A stretch of DNA of 64,000 nt from NCBI RefSeq assembly GCF_001542625.1, contig NZ_CP016279.1:310001-374000 (forward strand), written 5' to 3'. Positions 42,656 to 54,527 of the stretch are shown here, in pieces. The position numbers and the translations under genes were made by a program. Each line of letters starts with the position of its first letter. Position 1 is the stretch's first letter. The DNA comes from Streptomyces griseochromogenes. GTDB taxonomy: Bacteria; Actinomycetota; Actinomycetes; Streptomycetales; Streptomycetaceae. The notes under the pieces are model-generated. The model saw only the letters and a program-made list of their open reading frames with translations, was not told where the DNA came from and ran no database searches.

Positions 42656-43615
42656 CTAGAACGTGCCCAGCTTCACTATCGACAGCAGCGCGATCAGCTG
42701 GATCGCCGACGCGCCCAGCGCCTTGGGCCAGGGCAGGTCGTGGGAGCGGGAGACCATCAGGGTCAGCAGGGCGCCCGCGCCGATCCAGGTGGCCCAGCCG
42801 AGCAGCTGGACGAAGCCGGCGTCGCCGCCGAAGAACATGGCGACGAGCAGGCGGGGGGCGTCCGTGAGCGATGTGATCAGCATGGACAGGCCCACCGTGG
42901 GCTGCCAGGCACCGTCGCCGCCGAGCTGGCGGGCCAGGGTGTGGGTGACCACACCCAGGACGAAGGCGCTCAGCACCATCGCGACGGCGGTGATCAGCAC
43001 GATCGGGACCGCGTTGGACAGCGTCGCGTTGATCGCGTCCTTGCGGGCGTTGTCGAAACCGAAGACGGCGAGCAGGCCGTAGAGGAAGGTGACGATCAGG
43101 GCCGGGGCCCACATCGTGTAGTCCCGCATGCGCAGGAAGGTCGCGTCGGGGGCGAGCACGATGCCCCGCAGGAGTTCCTTCCAGTGCAGGGGCGGGCCGG
43201 TGGGGCCGGAGGGCGCGGCCGAGCCGGCGTGGTAGGTCGCGCCCTGGGTGTAGCCGGAGGCCTCGTCGATCGAGAAGGCCTGGGTGTGGCCCGGGTTGTT
43301 CGCCGCGTACGGGTCCCGCGCACCGCCCGGGCCCTGGCCCGGGTAGCCGCCGTCGCCGAAGTACTCCGGGCCGTCCTCGGCCTGGCCCGGGTAGCCGTGG
43401 GACGGCCCCGGCTGCGGGTAGCCCTGCGGCGGGTACGACGGCTGCGGACGGCCGTACGTCGGCCCCCGCTGCCCGTACGACGGTCCTCCGGGCTGTCCCT
43501 GCCCGTACGACGGTCCCGCGGGCCGCCCGTGTCCGTGCGACGGTCCCTGCGGCGCCTGCTGTCCTTGGGGGGTGCGGTTGTCCCGGCCCCCGCGTCCGAT
43601 CCTGAATCCAGCCAC
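42656..43615 (-). CDS. Yip1-family membrane protein
   Basis: A 319-residue protein. Residues 1-~120 are disordered and rich in Gly, Pro, Tyr and Gln with imperfect GPSYGQG-type repeats. Residues ~145-319 hold five to six hydrophobic segments in the Yip1 pattern (WKELLRGIVLAPDATFLRMRDYT before the first helix). The start at GTG 43615 (MAGFRIGRGG) is the usual N-terminus. Function in bacteria unknown. Confidence 0.85.
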   Translation of the reverse strand: MAGFRIGRGGRDNRTPQGQQAPQGPSHGHGRPAGPSYGQGQPGGPSYGQRGPTYGRPQPSYPPQGYPQPGPSHGYPGQAEDGPEYFGDGGYPGQGPGGARDPYAANNPGHTQAFSIDEASGYTQGATYHAGSAAPSGPTGPPLHWKELLRGIVLAPDATFLRMRDYTMWAPALIVTFLYGLLAVFGFDNARKDAINATLSNAVPIVLITAVAMVLSAFVLGVVTHTLARQLGGDGAWQPTVGLSMLITSLTDAPRLLVAMFFGGDAGFVQLLGWATWIGAGALLTLMVSRSHDLPWPKALGASAIQLIALLSIVKLGTF

Positions 43616-43775
43616 GTCAACGAACGTACCCGGTCCCGCACAGCGACGTGTCCGGCCGGGGCCTCGGGGCCGGGCTTTGCTGCCGACCTGTGACATCCCC
43701 TAAGGGGCCGTCAGGGGACCGGTCCGGGACATCCCCCGGTTTCACCGGCCCGCCGGACGGCCCGGGCGGAGCGGG

Positions 43776-45257
43776 TCAGTCCGCGAACAGGGCGCCGAAC
43801 TGGGGCTCGCCCGTCGTGGAGATTCCCGCGGCGCTCGCCGAGACGGACCGGGAGCCGGCCGTGGTGATCTTCGTGCCGTCGGAGGGCAGATAGGTCAGCG
43901 CGCCGTCACCGCCGTTCTCGTACGACCCCACGACCAGGTCGGCCCGGCCGTCGCCGGTGACGTCGTCCAGCTTGACGTCGGCGCCGAACAGGTCGCTCTT
44001 CTCGTCGTCGCCGGGGACGCCGGCGGTGCTCTGGCCGAAGGACTGGGCGCCGGACGTGGTGTTCACACCGGAGGCGGAGCCGTACAGGACGGCGACCTGG
44101 CCGGTGTCGGTGACGCCGTTCATGTCCTCGTTCGGGCTGCTGACGACGAGGTCCTGGTAGCCGTCGCCGTTGACGTCGCCGAGGTCGAGGTCCCAGCCGA
44201 AGCCGTCGCCCTTCTCCGCGGTGCCGGGCACGCCGCCGGTGTCCTGGGTGATGCCCGTGGTGGCACCGGGGCCCGAGGCGGAGCCGTAGGTGACGCTCAC
44301 CTTGCCGCCCTTGGCGGCGTCCGGGACGGTCTGGCCGTCGCTGGTGGTGTTGTCCCAGGAGGAGCCGCTGACGATGTCGCCGAAGCCGTCGCCGTTGATG
44401 TCGCCGATGCCCGTGACGATGCCGGGCTTGAGGGCCTTGGCCGAGGCGGCGCTCAGCCCGCTCGCGGTGCCGGGCAGCCAGTAGTTGGTGTTCCAGTGCG
44501 ACGAGGTCTTCGTCTCGTAGCCGTCGACCACGAGGTCGGTGCGGCCGTCGCCGTTGACGTCACCGGCGGTCAGGCTCATCGGCCCGTAGGGGTAGTCGTT
44601 GCTGCCCGACTGGATCGGCGGCTTGACGGTGGTGCGGCTGCCCGGGGTGCCGGAGGTGCTGAAGCCTCCCCTGTAGAGGTAGAGGGTGCTGGCGGAGCTG
44701 CCGACGACCAGGTCGGCCTTGCCGTCGCCGTCGAAGTCGCCGGCGGCCAGGTCCTTGCCCCAGTAGTCGTGGGAGCTGGGGGCCGGGTCGGGCACGTCGA
44801 CGCCCTTGCCGGTGAGGCCGTTCGCGGAGCCCCAGAGGATGGCGAGGCCGCCGCCGTCGGTGTCGGTGCCGACCTTCTCGTGCGGGGCGCCGACGGCGAG
44901 GTCGTCGTAGCCGTCGTTGTTGAAGTCGGCGTACGCGAGGTCGTAGCCGAACTCGTCGCCGGCCTCGGCGGTGCCGGGGGCACCGGTGGTGTTCTGGCTG
45001 ATCGTGGTGCGCTTGGCGCCCGAGACGCCGGTGGCGGCGCCGTACAGGACGACGACCTGGCCGGCGTTCTGGTGGCCGCTGACGTAGGCGGTGGCCGCCG
45101 AGGTGGCGATGTCGCCGATACCGTCGCCGTTGAAGTCGGCCTTGGCCACCTTGACGGAGTCGGCGGCCGTGGCGGGAGCTCCGGCGAAGGTGAGCAGACC
45201 GCCCGTCAGCGCGGCCGCGGTGGCCGTCGCGAGGGCGAGTCGGCGGTGCGTGTGCAT
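43776..45257 (-). CDS. Secreted FG-GAP/integrin-like repeat protein
   Basis: A 493-residue exported protein with a signal peptide ending near ATAADS. About seven repeats carry calcium-binding DxNxDGxxD loops (ADFNGDGIGDIA, ADFNNDGYDDLA, GDFDGDGKADLV, GDVNGDGRTDLV, GDINGDGFGDIV, GDVNGDGYQDLV, DDVTGDGRADLV), predicting a seven-bladed integrin-alpha-like propeller. AGGAG precedes the ATG. Probably a surface or extracellular binding protein; ligand unknown. Confidence 0.92.
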   Translation of the reverse strand: MHTHRRLALATATAAALTGGLLTFAGAPATAADSVKVAKADFNGDGIGDIATSAATAYVSGHQNAGQVVVLYGAATGVSGAKRTTISQNTTGAPGTAEAGDEFGYDLAYADFNNDGYDDLAVGAPHEKVGTDTDGGGLAILWGSANGLTGKGVDVPDPAPSSHDYWGKDLAAGDFDGDGKADLVVGSSASTLYLYRGGFSTSGTPGSRTTVKPPIQSGSNDYPYGPMSLTAGDVNGDGRTDLVVDGYETKTSSHWNTNYWLPGTASGLSAASAKALKPGIVTGIGDINGDGFGDIVSGSSWDNTTSDGQTVPDAAKGGKVSVTYGSASGPGATTGITQDTGGVPGTAEKGDGFGWDLDLGDVNGDGYQDLVVSSPNEDMNGVTDTGQVAVLYGSASGVNTTSGAQSFGQSTAGVPGDDEKSDLFGADVKLDDVTGDGRADLVVGSYENGGDGALTYLPSDGTKITTAGSRSVSASAAGISTTGEPQFGALFAD

Positions 45258-45544
45258 GCTGTTCTCCTGCGGCATGCGGGGATGCCCGGCGGGGCATCCG
45301 CAGTCGATGAGGTGCCGGACCGCCCGTGTTCGCCGTGGGTTGTCCCAGGGTTCACCGAGCGGTCGGCGATCAGGAGACCGGCCGCGGCACGTAAGGGTTG
45401 TACGTGAGTTCGGTTATTTTCCGGGGCTGATGGGGCCACCGGGCCCGGGACGTTCCGGCGTGCCACGTCGGGAACTCCCCCACGCGGGGTCACCTGCGGG
45501 CAGCCGCCCGAGCCGGAGCGGAGGGGGAGGGGCAGGATGGGCGC

Positions 45545-45871
45545 ATGAGCGTAGTCAAGATCAATGTGCTGACCGTGCCCGCCGAGCAGCGGGAGACGCT
45601 GGAGAAGCGGTTCGCCTCGCGGGCCCACGCCGTGGAGAACTCGGACGGGTTCGAGTGGTTCGAGCTGCTGCGGCCCGTCGAGGGCACCGACACCTACCTC
45701 GTGTACACGCGCTGGCGCGACGAGGAGTCGTTCCAGGCGTGGATGGAGGGCCCGATGAAGTCCGCGCACCAGGGCGGCGGGGAGGGCGGCGAGCGGCCCA
45801 AGCCTGCTGCTTCCGGTTCCACCCTGTGGTCCTTCGAGGTGGTGCAGCAGGCGGGGCCGAAGGCCCAGTAG
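45545..45871 (+). CDS. Antibiotic biosynthesis monooxygenase/HmoA-like protein
   Basis: A 108-residue ABM-domain protein: VVKINVLTVPAEQRETLEKRFASRA, DGFEWFELLRPVEG, YLVYTRWRDEESFQAWMEGP and a His in SAHQGG. The ferredoxin-like dimer fold includes heme-degrading monooxygenases (IsdG/HmoA type) and small quinone-forming monooxygenases. The N-terminus and length fit the heme-degrading subgroup, but I cannot confirm it. Confidence 0.82.
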   Translation: MSVVKINVLTVPAEQRETLEKRFASRAHAVENSDGFEWFELLRPVEGTDTYLVYTRWRDEESFQAWMEGPMKSAHQGGGEGGERPKPAASGSTLWSFEVVQQAGPKAQ

Positions 45872-45908
45872 GAGAGCCGAGCGCGGGGCGCCCCGTCGCC
45901 GGACGGCC

Positions 45909-46169
45909 CTATGCGGGCGGTTCGGATTCTCCGGCGGGGCGCTTTGCCACGAAGGAGCCGAGGCCTACTTCGGCTCGGATGAGTCCCTCGGACTTGAGGT
46001 GGGCCAACGCCTTCTGCGCGGTCGAGGTCGCGATGCCGAACTCGGTGGAGAGTTCGACGACGGAGGGCACGCGGGCGGCCACGGGGTACTCGCCGCCGGC
46101 GATCCGGCTGGTCATGGCCGCCGCCACCTGGCGCCAAATGGGGCGAGTGCGGTCAAGGGCGGTGGTCAT
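45909..46169 (-). CDS. Short GntR-type regulator
   Basis: 86 residues, essentially only the GntR winged helix (PIWRQVAAAMTSRIAGGEYPVAARVPSVVELSTEFGIATSTAQKALAHLKSEGLIRAEVGLGSFVA). There is no effector domain. It overlaps the paralogous gene upstream by ATGA and ends with the same tail (ESEPPA). Targets unknown. Confidence 0.87.
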   Translation of the reverse strand: MTTALDRTRPIWRQVAAAMTSRIAGGEYPVAARVPSVVELSTEFGIATSTAQKALAHLKSEGLIRAEVGLGSFVAKRPAGESEPPA

Positions 46170-46420
46170 GCGGGCGGTTCGGACTCTTTGGCGGGGAGCT
46201 TCGCAACGAAGGAGCCGAGGCCGGGTTCCGTGTAGGTCAGGCCTTCTTCGCGCAGGGCTCGCAGCACCTTGTGTGCCGTTGCGTTGGCGATCCCGAACTC
46301 CGCCGTGAGCTGTACGACGGACGGCACCCTGGTGCGCGGTCCATACGTGCCGTCTGTGATGCGGCGCCGGATGATCTCGGCGACCTGGCGCCAGCGGGGG
46401 ATGTCGGGAGCGAATTCCAT
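46166..46420 (-). CDS. Short GntR-type regulator (paralogue)
   Basis: 84 residues with the same layout as the gene it overlaps: PRWRQVAEIIRRRITDGTYGPRTRVPSVVQLTAEFGIANATAHKVLRALREEGLTYTEPGLGSFVA. DNA-binding domain only. The two form a duplicated unit, divergent from the small plus-strand genes beginning at 46584; the shared 163-bp region is likely their operator region. Confidence 0.87.
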   Translation of the reverse strand: MEFAPDIPRWRQVAEIIRRRITDGTYGPRTRVPSVVQLTAEFGIANATAHKVLRALREEGLTYTEPGLGSFVAKLPAKESEPPA

Positions 46421-46583
46421 CACCCCACCATCATCCGCATGCCTGTACAACCGTGCGATACAGGGGATCCCTGTGATCCCTAGAATGCCTAGACTTCCTC
46501 CGCTAGGGTAAGGACACGAAAGACCCCCGCGACGGGTGGAGCCGTCCGGGGGCGTGGCCACCAGCTGAAATGGAGCTGATGAC

Positions 46584-46884
46584 GTGACCGACCTTATCCG
46601 CCGCCTTGCCGCTTGGGTGGGGTTCCTGGTCCTCCCTCCGGGAGAGGAGCGCGTGCCGTACCCTGCCCCCGTCGCCGCCCCCCCGGCCGATCCCGCCCCT
46701 GTCCCTCCCGCGCCACCGCAGCCCGTACGGACTCGACACGCCCCTCGATGCCACCGCCGCCAGGGCCGTACGACCGTACGTGACGGCCCATGAACTGCGA
46801 GAATGGCGAAGGGAGTCGGCGCCGGCGGCACTGGGGCAGGACATGCCCGGTCCGTACTGGATCCACGGGCTGGAGGTCGCGTGA
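46584..46884 (+). pseudogene. Small Streptomyces protein split by a frameshift in a 7-C run
   Basis: The GTG at 46584 opens MTDLIRRLAAWVGFLVLPPG and a Pro/Ala linker. At the seven-C run near 46678-46684 the original frame drifts off, while the +1 frame continues as PLSLPRHRSPYGLDTPLDAT, then AVRPYVTAHELREWRR, ending at 46884 where the next gene overlaps (GTGA). Removing one C joins the two into a protein of the size and pattern I associate with a small Streptomyces family. It could be a sequencing slip, a real lesion or programmed slippage. Confidence 0.65.
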
Positions 46885-47129
46885 GCCGACCGACCCGTCT
46901 GCTGCCCTGGATCACCGACGACCGCGACGGGCCGCTCTCCCGGCCGGCCGACGTCACGGAGTCCGTTCAGCTCGGTATGGGCGGCCAACTCCTGGACCAT
47001 GCGCGCGAGATCCTGCCGGACGCCCCGCCCGGCGAACTCCGCTTCCTCGCCGAGCGTTTGACCCGGGCCCTCGATGATGCCCTCCGTGTCGCGGAGAGCC
47101 GGGGTCGGCGGCTGGACCAGCTGAACTGA
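46881..47129 (+). CDS. Small conserved helical protein
   Basis: 82 residues from a GTG that overlaps the preceding stop (GTGA). Mostly helical (LGMGGQLLDHAREILPDAPPGELRFLAERLTRALDDALRVAESR). No family function known to me. It is co-translated with the frameshifted gene and divergent from the GntR pair. Confidence 0.7.
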   Translation: MSRPTRLLPWITDDRDGPLSRPADVTESVQLGMGGQLLDHAREILPDAPPGELRFLAERLTRALDDALRVAESRGRRLDQLN

Positions 47130-47155
47130 GCCGAGCTGCCCGGCGGCCGCACATA

Positions 47156-47196
47156 CGACGGCGCCCCCTGCCTGTGCGGGTCAGGGGGCGCCGTCG
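47156..47196. terminator. Hairpin terminator
   Basis: CGACGGCGCCCCCTG and CAGGGGGCGCCGTCG form a perfect 15-bp stem, followed by GGCTTTT, between convergent genes. Confidence 0.88.
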
Positions 47197-47213
47197 GGCT
47201 TTTCAGCGGCCGG

Positions 47214-49496
47214 TCACTTCACCGGCTCGGGCTCCGGCTCGCTCTCCGGCGCCGCCTCGCCCGCCGGGTCGACCGGCGTCCTGACGGAGTCGAGGAGCAA
47301 CTGGGCGACGTCCACGACCTGGATGGACTCCTTGGCCTTGCCGTCGTTCTTCTTGCCGTTCACGGAGTCCGTGAGCATCACGAGGCAGAACGGGCAGGCC
47401 GTCGAGACGATGTCGGGGTTGAGGGAGAGGGCCTCGTCGACGCGCTCGTTGTTGATGCGCTTGCCGATCCGCTCCTCCATCCACATCCGCGCGCCACCGG
47501 CGCCACAGCAGAAGCCGCGCTCCTTGTGGCGGTGCATCTCCTCGTTGCGCAGGCCCGGGACCTTGCCGATGATCTCGCGCGGGGGCGTGTAGATCTTGTT
47601 GTGGCGGCCCAGGTAGCACGGGTCGTGGTAGGTGATGATGCCCTCGACCGGGGTGACCGGGATCAGCTTGCCCTCGTCCACCAGGTGCTGGAGCAGCTGG
47701 GTGTGGTGGATGACCTCGTAGTCGCCGCCGAGCTGCGGGTACTCGTTGCCGAGCGTGTTGAGGCAGTGCGGGCACGTGGCGACGATCTTCTTCGCCGACT
47801 TCGGCTTCCTCGACTCCGCCGTGACCTTGCCCTCGTCGTCCAGCTCCTCGCCGAACGCCGTGTTCAGGGCCATGACGTTCTCCATGCCGAGCTCCTGGAA
47901 CAGGGGCTCGTTGCCGAGACGGCGGGCGGAGTCACCGGTGCACTTCTCGTCGCCGCCCATGATCGCGAACTTCACGCCCGCGATGTGGAGGAGCTCCGCG
48001 AAGGCCTTCGTCGTCTTCTTGGCGCGGTCCTCGAGGGCGCCGGCGCAGCCGACCCAGTACAGGTACTCGACCTCGGTCAGGTCCTCGATGTCCTTGCCGA
48101 CGACCGGGACCTCGAAGTCGACCTCCTTCAGCCACTCCAGGCGCTGCTTCTTCGCCAGGCCCCAGGGGTTGCCCTTCTTCTCCAGGTTCTTGAGCATCGT
48201 GCCCGCCTCGGACGGGAACGCGGACTCGATCATCACCTGGTAGCGGCGCATGTCGACGATGTGGTCGACGTGCTCGATGTCCACCGGGCACTGCTCGACA
48301 CAGGCGCCGCAGGTGGTGCAGGACCACAGGACGTCCGGGTCGATGACGCCGTTCTCCTCGGCGGTGCCGATCAGCGGGCGCTCGGCCTCGGCGAGAGCGG
48401 CCGCGGGAACGTCCTTCAGCTGCTCCTCGGACGCCTTCTCCTCGCCCTCCACGGTCTTGCCGCCACCCGCGAGCAGGTAGGGCGCCTTGGCGTGGGCGTT
48501 GTCGCGCAGCGACATGATCAGCAGCTTCGGGGAGAGCGGCTTGCCGGTGTTCCAGGCGGGGCACTGCGACTGGCAGCGGCCGCACTCGGTGCAGGTGGAG
48601 AAGTCCAGCAGGCCCTTCCAGGAGAACTGCTCGACCTGGGAGACGCCGAAGACGTCGTCCTCGCCCGGGTCCTCGAAGTTGATCGGCTTGCCGCCGGAGG
48701 TCATCGGCAGCAGGCCGCCCAGGGAGGTCTCGCCGGTGGCGTTGCGCTTGAACCAGATGTTCGGGAAGGCCAGGAAGCGGTGCCAGGCCACACCCATGTC
48801 GGTCTTCAGGGCGACCGTGATCATCCAGATGAAGGAGGTCGCGATCTTCAGACCCGCGAAGAAGTAGGTGAGGTTCTGGAGCGTGGAGACGTCCATGCCC
48901 CGCAGCCACGACACCACCGGGTAGGAGATGAAGAACGAGGCCTCGTAGGCGTCCACGTGGTGCTGGGCGCCCTCCAGCGCGTGCAGCATGAAGATGCAGA
49001 CGCCGACGATGAGGATGACGCTCTCGACGAAGTACGCCTGGCCGAAGTTGGAGCCGGCGAAGCGGGACTTGCGGCCCGGCTTGTTCGGCTTGCTCAGCTG
49101 GCGGATCACGATCAGGACCGCGATGCCGAGCACCGTCATCGTGCCGATGAACTCGACGAAGATGTTGTACGGCGCCCAGTCGCCGATGACCGGCAGGATC
49201 CAGTCGGCCTTGAACAGCTGGCCGATGGCGTTGACGATCGTCAGCAGCAGGGAGAAGAAGCCGACCGCCACGAACCAGTGCGCCACACCGACGATGCCCC
49301 AGCGGTTCATCCGGGTGTGGCCGAGGAACTCCCTGGCCACGGTGAGGGTGCGCTGGACGGGCTCGTCGGTCCGCGTGCCGGCGGGCACGTTCTGGCCGAG
49401 CCGCATGAAGTTGTAGATCTGAAGGATGGCGCGGGCGAACAGGGCCACGCCGACCACGATCAGAACCAGCGACACGATGATCGCGGCGAGTTGCAT
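47214..49496 (-). CDS. Membrane-bound Fe-S oxidoreductase (HdrD/GlpC-like, CCG domains)
   Basis: A 760-residue protein. The N-terminal ~270 residues hold about six membrane helices of the nitrate-reductase-gamma type (likely heme-binding). Two 4Fe-4S sites follow (CTECGRCQSQCP and CTTCGACVEQCP), then two cysteine-rich CCG domains (WVGCAGALEDR; CPHCLNTLGNEYP; FCCGAGGARMW), as in heterodisulfide-reductase subunit D and lactate/glycolate oxidase Fe-S subunits. It probably passes electrons to the quinone pool. The start at ATG 49496 follows GAGGAG. Confidence 0.92.
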   Translation of the reverse strand: MQLAAIIVSLVLIVVGVALFARAILQIYNFMRLGQNVPAGTRTDEPVQRTLTVAREFLGHTRMNRWGIVGVAHWFVAVGFFSLLLTIVNAIGQLFKADWILPVIGDWAPYNIFVEFIGTMTVLGIAVLIVIRQLSKPNKPGRKSRFAGSNFGQAYFVESVILIVGVCIFMLHALEGAQHHVDAYEASFFISYPVVSWLRGMDVSTLQNLTYFFAGLKIATSFIWMITVALKTDMGVAWHRFLAFPNIWFKRNATGETSLGGLLPMTSGGKPINFEDPGEDDVFGVSQVEQFSWKGLLDFSTCTECGRCQSQCPAWNTGKPLSPKLLIMSLRDNAHAKAPYLLAGGGKTVEGEEKASEEQLKDVPAAALAEAERPLIGTAEENGVIDPDVLWSCTTCGACVEQCPVDIEHVDHIVDMRRYQVMIESAFPSEAGTMLKNLEKKGNPWGLAKKQRLEWLKEVDFEVPVVGKDIEDLTEVEYLYWVGCAGALEDRAKKTTKAFAELLHIAGVKFAIMGGDEKCTGDSARRLGNEPLFQELGMENVMALNTAFGEELDDEGKVTAESRKPKSAKKIVATCPHCLNTLGNEYPQLGGDYEVIHHTQLLQHLVDEGKLIPVTPVEGIITYHDPCYLGRHNKIYTPPREIIGKVPGLRNEEMHRHKERGFCCGAGGARMWMEERIGKRINNERVDEALSLNPDIVSTACPFCLVMLTDSVNGKKNDGKAKESIQVVDVAQLLLDSVRTPVDPAGEAAPESEPEPEPVK

Positions 49497-49689
49497 TTCG
49501 GGGCTCCTCGGGCCTGCGAGGGACATTACTAAGCGGTAACTTATGCAGTCCGTTCGAGACTACCCGCATCTTTCCTCGCACTGTAGCCAGGTGCGGGGTG
49601 ATCTGGGTCGCTGAGGGGCGCCTGACCCGGCAGGCAATCGGATCGTGTTATTCGTACCGAATTGCTACATTCATGCCTAACTTATAGCC

Positions 49690-50718
49690 GTGCTCTACGG
49701 GATCGCAGCCGCCACCGCCGCCCTCCTCCTCGCCGCCCTGCTCGCGGCGCTGCTCAGGGTGCCCGCCCGGCGGGCGGGGCTCGTCGACCGGCGGCGGCAG
49801 CGGCCGGTCCCGGTGGTCGGGGGGATCGCCGTCGTGGTCGTCACCTGTCTGGTCTCCTGGGCGGGGGAGTGGACGAGGGTCGCGCCGCTCGGCGAGGGGG
49901 TCGGGGAGCTGCTCGTCGCCGGTGCCGGGGTCGCCGTGCTGGGGCTGGTCGTCGACGTGTGGAGGCTGCGGGCGAGGGTCCTGGTCGCCGGTACGGCCGT
50001 CGCGGCGGCCTGCGTGGTGCCGTACGACGAGACGGGCATCTGGGGCGGGATCCTGGCCGTGGGCTGGATCGTCTTCGCCTCGCTCGCCTTCAAGGGGCTC
50101 GACCACGCCGACGGGCTGGCCGGAACGGTCGGGGTGGTCACCGCCTTCGGGGTGGGGGTCTGTGCCGCCGCCGAGGTGATGGACGGGCTCGCGGTGCTGC
50201 TCAGCGTGTTCGCCGCCGCTCTCACCGGCTTCCTGATGCACAACTGGCATCCCGCGCGGGTCGGCCTCGGAGCCGGCGGGGCGCTGTTCACGGGGTTCCT
50301 GCTCTCCTCGTCCGCCGTCTTCACGCGCGCGGGGTACGCGCTGGGGCCCACGGCGGGCGTGCTGTTCTGTCTCGGTGCCGTCGCCGCCGCCGACTTCCTG
50401 CTCGTGCTCCTCGCGCGCGGGACGGCCCGCCGGCCGCTGCTGCGGCGCGGCCCGGACCACCTCGCCCACCGGCTGCGGCGGCTCGGGCTCACGCCCCAGG
50501 GGGGCGTCGTGCTGCTGGGCGCCGGTTCCTTCTCCTCGGTGCTCGTGGGGGTGCTCGTGCACACCGGGTGGACCGGGCGGGGGGCCGTGCTGTGGGTGGC
50601 CGGCGGGGTGCTGCTCGCCGTGCTGGTGCTCGTTCGGGTGCCCGTTCAACCGCCGCAAACGGCTCGCCGGGATGTATCGACGCAGGTCAGAGGCCAGTTG
50701 CGTGTAAGGAACGGATAA
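49690..50718 (+). CDS. MraY/WecA-like membrane protein with degenerate active site
   Basis: A 342-residue protein with ten or so membrane helices in the layout of polyprenyl-phosphate sugar-1-phosphate transferases. Family landmarks are recognisable but altered: GLVVDVWRLR where GLxDDxxxL is expected, FKGLDHADGLAGT for NxxNxxDGxDGL, GLGAGGALF for xxGDTGSxF, and HLAHRL for the HHR-like loop. Loss of several catalytic Asp residues suggests no transferase activity, or a changed reaction. GTG start; located directly upstream of the dnaK operon. Confidence 0.8.
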   Translation: MLYGIAAATAALLLAALLAALLRVPARRAGLVDRRRQRPVPVVGGIAVVVVTCLVSWAGEWTRVAPLGEGVGELLVAGAGVAVLGLVVDVWRLRARVLVAGTAVAAACVVPYDETGIWGGILAVGWIVFASLAFKGLDHADGLAGTVGVVTAFGVGVCAAAEVMDGLAVLLSVFAAALTGFLMHNWHPARVGLGAGGALFTGFLLSSSAVFTRAGYALGPTAGVLFCLGAVAAADFLLVLLARGTARRPLLRRGPDHLAHRLRRLGLTPQGGVVLLGAGSFSSVLVGVLVHTGWTGRGAVLWVAGGVLLAVLVLVRVPVQPPQTARRDVSTQVRGQLRVRNG

Positions 50719-50720
50719 GA

Positions 50721-53316
<2,596 letters not shown>

Positions 53317-53352
53317 CGTAATCGCTGAAGACAGGAAGGAGGGGCGTCGGGG

Positions 53353-54522
53353 ATGAGCACCAAGGACTTCATCGAGAAGGACTACTACAAGGTCCTCGGC
53401 GTCCCCAAGGACGCCACCGAGGCCGAGATCAAGAAGGCGTACCGGAAGCTCGCCCGCGAGTTCCACCCGGACGCCAACAAGGGCAACGCCAAGGCGGAGG
53501 AGCGCTTCAAGGAGATCTCCGAGGCGAACGACATCCTCGGCGACCCGAAGAAGCGCAAGGAGTACGACGAGGCACGCGCCCTGTTCGGCAACGGCGGCTT
53601 CCGCCCCGGGCCGGGTGCCGGCGGCTCCTACAACTTCGACCTGGGCGACCTCTTCGGAGGAGGAGGCAACGCCCAGAGCGGAGGCTTCGGCGGCGGACTC
53701 GGTGACGTCTTCGGGGGCCTGTTCAACCGCGGTGGCACCGCGGGCACCCGCACCCAGCCCCGGCGCGGCCAGGACATCGAGTCCGAGGTCACGCTGAGCT
53801 TCACGGAGGCCATCGAGGGCGCCACGGTGCCCCTGAGGATGTCCTCCCAGGCGCCCTGCAAGGCCTGCTCGGGCACCGGCGACAAGAACGGCACACCGCG
53901 GGTGTGCCCGACCTGCGTCGGCACCGGGCAGGTGGCGCGGGGCTCGGGCGGCGGGTTCTCGCTCACCGACCCGTGCCCCGACTGCAAGGGCCGCGGTCTG
54001 ATCGCCGAGCACCCCTGCATGGAGTGCAAGGGCAGCGGCCGCGCCAAGTCGTCGCGCACGATGCAGGTCCGGATCCCGGCCGGGGTCACGGACGGCCAGC
54101 GCATCCGGCTGCGCGGCAAGGGAGCGCCCGGCGAGCGGGGCGGACCGGCGGGCGACCTGTATGTGATGGTCCATGTCGGCGAGCACCCGGTGTTCGGACG
54201 CAAGGGCGACAACCTCACCGTCACCGTGCCGGTGACGTTCGCCGAGGCGGCCCTCGGCGGCGAGGTGCGGGTCCCGACCCTCGGCGGCCCGGCCGTCACC
54301 CTGAAGCTGCCGCCCGGCACGCCCAACGGCCGCACCATGCGCGCCCGGGGCAAGGGCGCGGTCCGCAAGGACGGCACCCGCGGCGATCTGCTGGTCACCG
54401 TCGAGGTGAGTGTCCCGAAGGACGTGACGGGGAAGGCTCGTGACGCGCTGCAGGCGTATCGCGAGGCGACCTCGGGCGAGGACCCGCGTGCGGAGCTGTT
54501 CGAGGCCGCGAAGGGAGATTGA
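53353..54522 (+). CDS. dnaJ: Co-chaperone DnaJ
   Basis: 389 residues. The J domain carries HPD (KLAREFHPDANKG), followed by a Gly/Phe region with GGGG stretches. Four zinc motifs, CKACSGTG, CPTCVGTG, CPDCKGRG and CMECKGSG, and the C-terminal substrate domain complete a type I DnaJ. It stimulates DnaK's ATPase. Lies 36 bp after grpE. Confidence 0.99.
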   Translation: MSTKDFIEKDYYKVLGVPKDATEAEIKKAYRKLAREFHPDANKGNAKAEERFKEISEANDILGDPKKRKEYDEARALFGNGGFRPGPGAGGSYNFDLGDLFGGGGNAQSGGFGGGLGDVFGGLFNRGGTAGTRTQPRRGQDIESEVTLSFTEAIEGATVPLRMSSQAPCKACSGTGDKNGTPRVCPTCVGTGQVARGSGGGFSLTDPCPDCKGRGLIAEHPCMECKGSGRAKSSRTMQVRIPAGVTDGQRIRLRGKGAPGERGGPAGDLYVMVHVGEHPVFGRKGDNLTVTVPVTFAEAALGGEVRVPTLGGPAVTLKLPPGTPNGRTMRARGKGAVRKDGTRGDLLVTVEVSVPKDVTGKARDALQAYREATSGEDPRAELFEAAKGD

Positions 54523-54527
54523 GCGAG

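Noticed and set aside
47526..49532. 668-codon plus-strand open frame
   Set aside because: Antisense to the Fe-S oxidoreductase; low-complexity Leu/Val/Arg/Asp pattern.
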